DNA of 18,234 nt, from contig CALLAG010000374.1 of assembly GCA_938002705.1 (NCBI GenBank), positions 1-18,234 on the forward strand, read 5' to 3'. Positions 15,315 through 18,234 of the stretch are shown piece after piece (the stretch's first letter is position 1; each line of letters begins with the position of its first letter). A program made the position numbers and the translations under genes. This stretch comes from an uncultured Saprospiraceae bacterium. Its GTDB lineage: Bacteria; Bacteroidota; Bacteroidia; Chitinophagales; Saprospiraceae. The notes below the pieces were generated by a model. It was given only the letters and a program-made list of their open reading frames with translations. It had not been told where the DNA came from and searched no databases.

Positions 15315-16283
15315 CTATTTTTTTATAAATGAATCCACCCATCTTGTATTGTCATTGGCTCTCATTTCTATATAATACTGGCCTTGAGATAGGGCCCTAA
15401 CGTCTATTTCGTCTCCTATCATATGCTCATTTATACTCATTATAACCTGCCCTTGCTGGTCATATATAGTTAATTGACCATCATTTAAGGTTGTAGATTC
15501 TATCTGTAATCTTTCTACTGTAGGGTTAGGGTACAGATTAGTAGTTGTAGAATGGATGTTATTCTGAGAATATAGGATATCGTCTATTATGATATCGTCT
15601 ATACAGAAATAGCCTGGCGTATTCATACCAAAAGCACCATTGTCACTAGAAGATAAGTTAAAGGTAAGACTGTCAGTCCTTAGAAATAATGATAAATCAA
15701 TTTCCGTCCATTCATCTATAATATAATCAAGACTATTATCAGTAAACCTATAATCTGCCAAGTAGAAATCTAAGCTGTCTTGCTTTAATTGACCATTGGC
15801 ATATGCCTTTATTGTAAGAAGGAAAAAGTCAGGATCATCACCCGATTCTCCTCCAAATTTCTTAGCGAAGCTATCTCCGTTAAGCATACTCAGATATGCG
15901 TATGTAGAATTGTTGATACTTATTTTTTGAGGAATTACATCTTCAGATATGAGCAAATAACTTTCTCCAGCAACAAATGTTGTTGCATAATGAGTGCTGC
16001 CATTAGCTCCTGATCCACTTATGCAAGAGTATTGATTAGTAAATCCTGCAGTCTCAGTATCTGTCATTGTTGATATCGACCATCCTGACCAAGATCCGTA
16101 AGTGTCCTCATAGCTGTTAGGCAAGAATATTCTATTTTCTGAAAAACCTCCAGAGAAATCACTCCCGTTCAAAAATGTATCGATCTCAAGATTGAATGAC
16201 TCAAGATCAGTGGTCTCAACTTGAGTGATACCCAAAGTTGCCATTGATATAAGTAAGCATGTAATAAGTAAAGTTCTTTTCAT
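15315..16283 (-). CDS. Secreted DUF4465 protein with T9SS type A sorting domain, putative corrinoid-binding surface protein
   Basis: The 322 residues start with a signal peptide (1-21, ending GITQ). A DUF4465 domain follows (about 25-235): GFTNQYSCISGSGANGS (80-96), STYAYLSMLNGDSFAKKFGG (126-145), LDFYLADYRF (171-180) and SSSDNGAFGMNTPGYFCIDD (211-230). The C-terminus (about 248-322) is a T9SS type A sorting domain with NLYPNPT (249-255), a middle LTIYDQQGQ and a final GQYYIEM..NTRWVDSFIKK. It should cross the outer membrane by T9SS and be anchored at the cell surface. In gut Bacteroides, DUF4465-type proteins occur at vitamin B12 loci, and I recall that surface cobalamin-binding BtuH belongs here. 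It lies 94 bp after a BtuB-like receptor gene, which supports the same job. Ligand is inferred. Confidence 0.88.
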   Translation of the reverse strand: MKRTLLITCLLISMATLGITQVETTDLESFNLEIDTFLNGSDFSGGFSENRIFLPNSYEDTYGSWSGWSISTMTDTETAGFTNQYSCISGSGANGSTHYATTFVAGESYLLISEDVIPQKISINNSTYAYLSMLNGDSFAKKFGGESGDDPDFFLLTIKAYANGQLKQDSLDFYLADYRFTDNSLDYIIDEWTEIDLSLFLRTDSLTFNLSSSDNGAFGMNTPGYFCIDDIIIDDILYSQNNIHSTTTNLYPNPTVERLQIESTTLNDGQLTIYDQQGQVIMSINEHMIGDEIDVRALSQGQYYIEMRANDNTRWVDSFIKK

Positions 16284-16361
16284 GTGTTTATGTTTTTTTA
16301 AGCTGTGATTTTTATTAAATAATGAGATTTAATCATCCCCTTTTATGTCTAATTATTTATC

Positions 16362-16376
16362 ACCGTCATGGACGGT
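16362..16376. other. Short hairpin just after the receptor stop codon
   Basis: ACCGTC (16362-16367), loop ATG, GACGGT (16371-16376) forms a 6-bp perfect G+C-containing stem immediately downstream (minus strand) of the receptor stop codon at 16378. In the direction of transcription it is followed by GATAAATAATTAG with no clean T-tract. It may partly terminate or protect the receptor mRNA and so set the ratio of receptor to DUF4465 protein. Confidence 0.3.
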
Positions 16377-16377
16377 T

Positions 16378-18234
16378 TTATATTTTGTAATTAATATTCA
16401 GATTATAATTGCGACCCATCATAGGTCGGCGTTCTATGATTCTATAATTGGTATTAGTGATATTATTGATGACTAAGGATAGGTTGATATGCTGCTGCCC
16501 TATAGTTACTGTGTAGTCTAAGCTGCTATTGATTAATGTATAGCCATTAAGTGTTTCTAAGGTGCCTACAGTCGTACTATTATATTGACCATTGATACTA
16601 AATCCTACTTTCTTGTAAGTACCTGTAATACCAGATGAGATCTGGTGTAGTGGTATGTAGAATAACTGGTCTCCTTGGTTTATTTTGGGGCTTGTTATAG
16701 CGACGAGATTTTCGGATACGGTATAGTTATGTGCTGCATTGATATCTAATGACCACTCGCCCAAGGATATTTCTTTTTGTAGATATAACTCTGTGCCATA
16801 ACTTCTGACTTTAGATATATTAAATGGTGCAAAAAAGAAGCTGTTATCTACTGCACTCCATAGTATCCAGTCATTGATCAGTCTGTGGTAGAGATTTAAT
16901 TTTATAAGTCCCGATTTGGATTTGTTGTAGCTCAGGTTGAGTTCTTGATTCCAGCCATGTTCGCTGAGCAGTTCTGTATTGCCGCCCGGTCTCCAGTATA
17001 ACTCATTGAGAGTAGGGAATCTATACTCCCTGGAGACTTTAGCTTGGAGGCTGAGCTCTGTAGAGAGACGATGGTTGTAGATGATTGCAGGACTGAAGAA
17101 TTCGTTATCGAGAGAGTTTCTTTCGTACCTCATAGTGAGGTCTACATATTGTAAGCCCCAGGTTTTCTTGAGACCACCAGTGATCGCATAGCTGCTCAGT
17201 GATTCTGTATCCTCATAAGATTCTGATTGGCCCTGTGTGTATATAGCTTCAGCATTTGACCTAATGATAACATCATGAGGCAGTACGATTGTGTATTTAG
17301 ATTTATGTATTAATCGCTTGAATTGGTTATCGTTATAGATCAGAATCTGAGGATCATCATAGATGTTGTTTTCGTCAAAATAAGCCAACTGTGATTGTAA
17401 TGAAGATCTGCTGTTATTCAATTCATAACTTAATCGAAATCGCTTTATCTGATCCTCCTGGCGAGCTTCGCTTCTATTCTGAGTCGTCGTGGGTGGTATC
17501 TCTCTTTCTGTATTTTGTAGCCATGATTGCAGCTTTATTTTTTGATTGGCTTTGATCTGATAAGATACCGATTGTAGCCATGCAGATGTATTGAACCGAG
17601 CATGGACATTCTGTCTCTCTTGACCTGATGTAAGCTGATAACTGAAGTCATTAGTAGATGCTGCGGTGTATAGATTAGTAGATGATTGCCACTTCTTATG
17701 CTTAAGTACTGACTTGATACCTGCTTGTCGGAGTCCGTAGCTACCCATACCTAAGTTAACGTCTAAGTCTAAAGTCTTATCAGTCAGACTACTATCATCT
17801 GATAAATCTATCACACCAGTTATGGCACCGTTGCCCAATGCAGCACTACTGCCACCTCTGGTGACGCTTAGTTGGTCAAATAATTGTGATGGTATAAGAG
17901 ACAGATCAGAGAGTCCGAGCATCGGATTATTGATAGGTAGCTCATGCCATGTGATCAATGCCTGATTAGCTGTACCACCTCTTATTGATAGGGTAGAGGA
18001 ACTGGCGGCACCATAGTTCTTGACGAATATATTAGCTTGCTGACTGAGAGCATTAGTGATATTAAGTGATCCTGATAGAGTATTGTCAGAAGCATCGATA
18101 GTCTCATGGGACAGATGGTCATAGCTGTCTATTATCTCTATCTCATGGATATAGATGGCAGTATCTTGTTGGCTATAAGATATGCTACCTGTAAGTAGAA
18201 GGATAGATGATAATATGTAATGGCCTACTCTGAT
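16378..18234 (-). CDS. BtuB-like TonB-dependent outer-membrane receptor (5' end beyond the window)
   Basis: The reading frame is open to the right edge, so the true start lies beyond 18234, probably by only a few codons; an internal TTG at 17958 is not a real start. The visible 618 residues begin with most of a signal peptide (HYILSSILLLTGSISYSQ). The plug domain follows: ALSQQANIFVKNYGAASSS, then SIRGGTANQ, ELPINNPMLGLSDLSLIP and RGGSSAALGNGAITGVIDL. A 22-strand-type barrel follows, with FPTLNELYWRPGGN and a C-terminal NYNLNINYKI. The INNPMLGLSDLSLIP segment is the form seen in Bacteroidota BtuB-type receptors, which import cobalamin or other corrinoids with TonB energy. No SusD partner or N-terminal carboxypeptidase-like domain is present, which argues against glycan import. 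The DUF4465 gene follows 94 bp downstream and is likely in the same operon. Confidence 0.9.
   Translation of the reverse strand: MRVGHYILSSILLLTGSISYSQQDTAIYIHEIEIIDSYDHLSHETIDASDNTLSGSLNITNALSQQANIFVKNYGAASSSTLSIRGGTANQALITWHELPINNPMLGLSDLSLIPSQLFDQLSVTRGGSSAALGNGAITGVIDLSDDSSLTDKTLDLDVNLGMGSYGLRQAGIKSVLKHKKWQSSTNLYTAASTNDFSYQLTSGQERQNVHARFNTSAWLQSVSYQIKANQKIKLQSWLQNTEREIPPTTTQNRSEARQEDQIKRFRLSYELNNSRSSLQSQLAYFDENNIYDDPQILIYNDNQFKRLIHKSKYTIVLPHDVIIRSNAEAIYTQGQSESYEDTESLSSYAITGGLKKTWGLQYVDLTMRYERNSLDNEFFSPAIIYNHRLSTELSLQAKVSREYRFPTLNELYWRPGGNTELLSEHGWNQELNLSYNKSKSGLIKLNLYHRLINDWILWSAVDNSFFFAPFNISKVRSYGTELYLQKEISLGEWSLDINAAHNYTVSENLVAITSPKINQGDQLFYIPLHQISSGITGTYKKVGFSINGQYNSTTVGTLETLNGYTLINSSLDYTVTIGQQHINLSLVINNITNTNYRIIERRPMMGRNYNLNINYKI

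Noticed and set aside
16378..17958. TTG at 17958 as the receptor start
   Set aside because: The upstream frame stays open to the window edge and encodes conserved plug residues and a signal peptide, so the gene is longer and merely cut by the window.

Overview
The window looks like chromosomal DNA from a free-living member of the Bacteroidota, probably near the Saprospiria/Cytophagia side. The signs are a type IX secretion (T9SS) C-terminal sorting domain, a Porin_10-type outer-membrane protein, a BtuB-like TonB receptor, an ECF sigma factor paired with a protein having both an inner-membrane helix and an outer-membrane barrel, TAnnTTTG-type -7 promoter elements, generally A+T-rich DNA and weak Shine-Dalgarno sequences. 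No rRNA, tRNA, CRISPR array, transposase or phage gene is visible.

Layout. Positions 1-2000 (+ strand) hold a short soluble class I-like HMG-CoA reductase (mevalonate pathway) and a small stand-alone GIY-YIG nuclease-like protein. Positions 2011-2963 (- strand) hold a RES/Xre toxin-antitoxin pair with a TAATG stop/start overlap and a 10-bp inverted repeat around the antitoxin start. Positions 3058-8757 (- strand) are a complete tripartite RND efflux operon in the order adaptor, inner-membrane pump, TolC-like outer-membrane protein. A 490-bp A+T-rich divergent region (8758-9247) contains a 27-bp perfect odd palindrome and a second copy of its core. Positions 9248-11282 (+ strand) hold an NtrC-family response regulator that ends before the usual DNA-binding domain, then a LOG-family nucleotide-processing protein. 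Positions 11327-15005 (- strand) are a probable signalling operon: an ECF sigma factor, an overlapping dual-membrane-spanning anti-sigma-like protein (Dma-like), and a large putative porin. Positions 15315-18234 (- strand) hold a BtuB-like TonB-dependent receptor that runs off the right edge, followed by a secreted DUF4465 protein with a T9SS sorting domain. Together these look like a corrinoid capture and uptake unit.

The two most interesting units are on the right. The sigma / dual-membrane protein / porin cluster could carry outer-membrane status directly to transcription through one polypeptide. The receptor/DUF4465 pair suggests a vitamin B12-type uptake system whose surface-binding protein is exported and anchored by T9SS rather than as a lipoprotein. 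The helix-turn-helix-less sigma54-type regulator and the toxin-antitoxin operator candidate are secondary points. All functional calls come from reading motifs in the translations; no database search was run.
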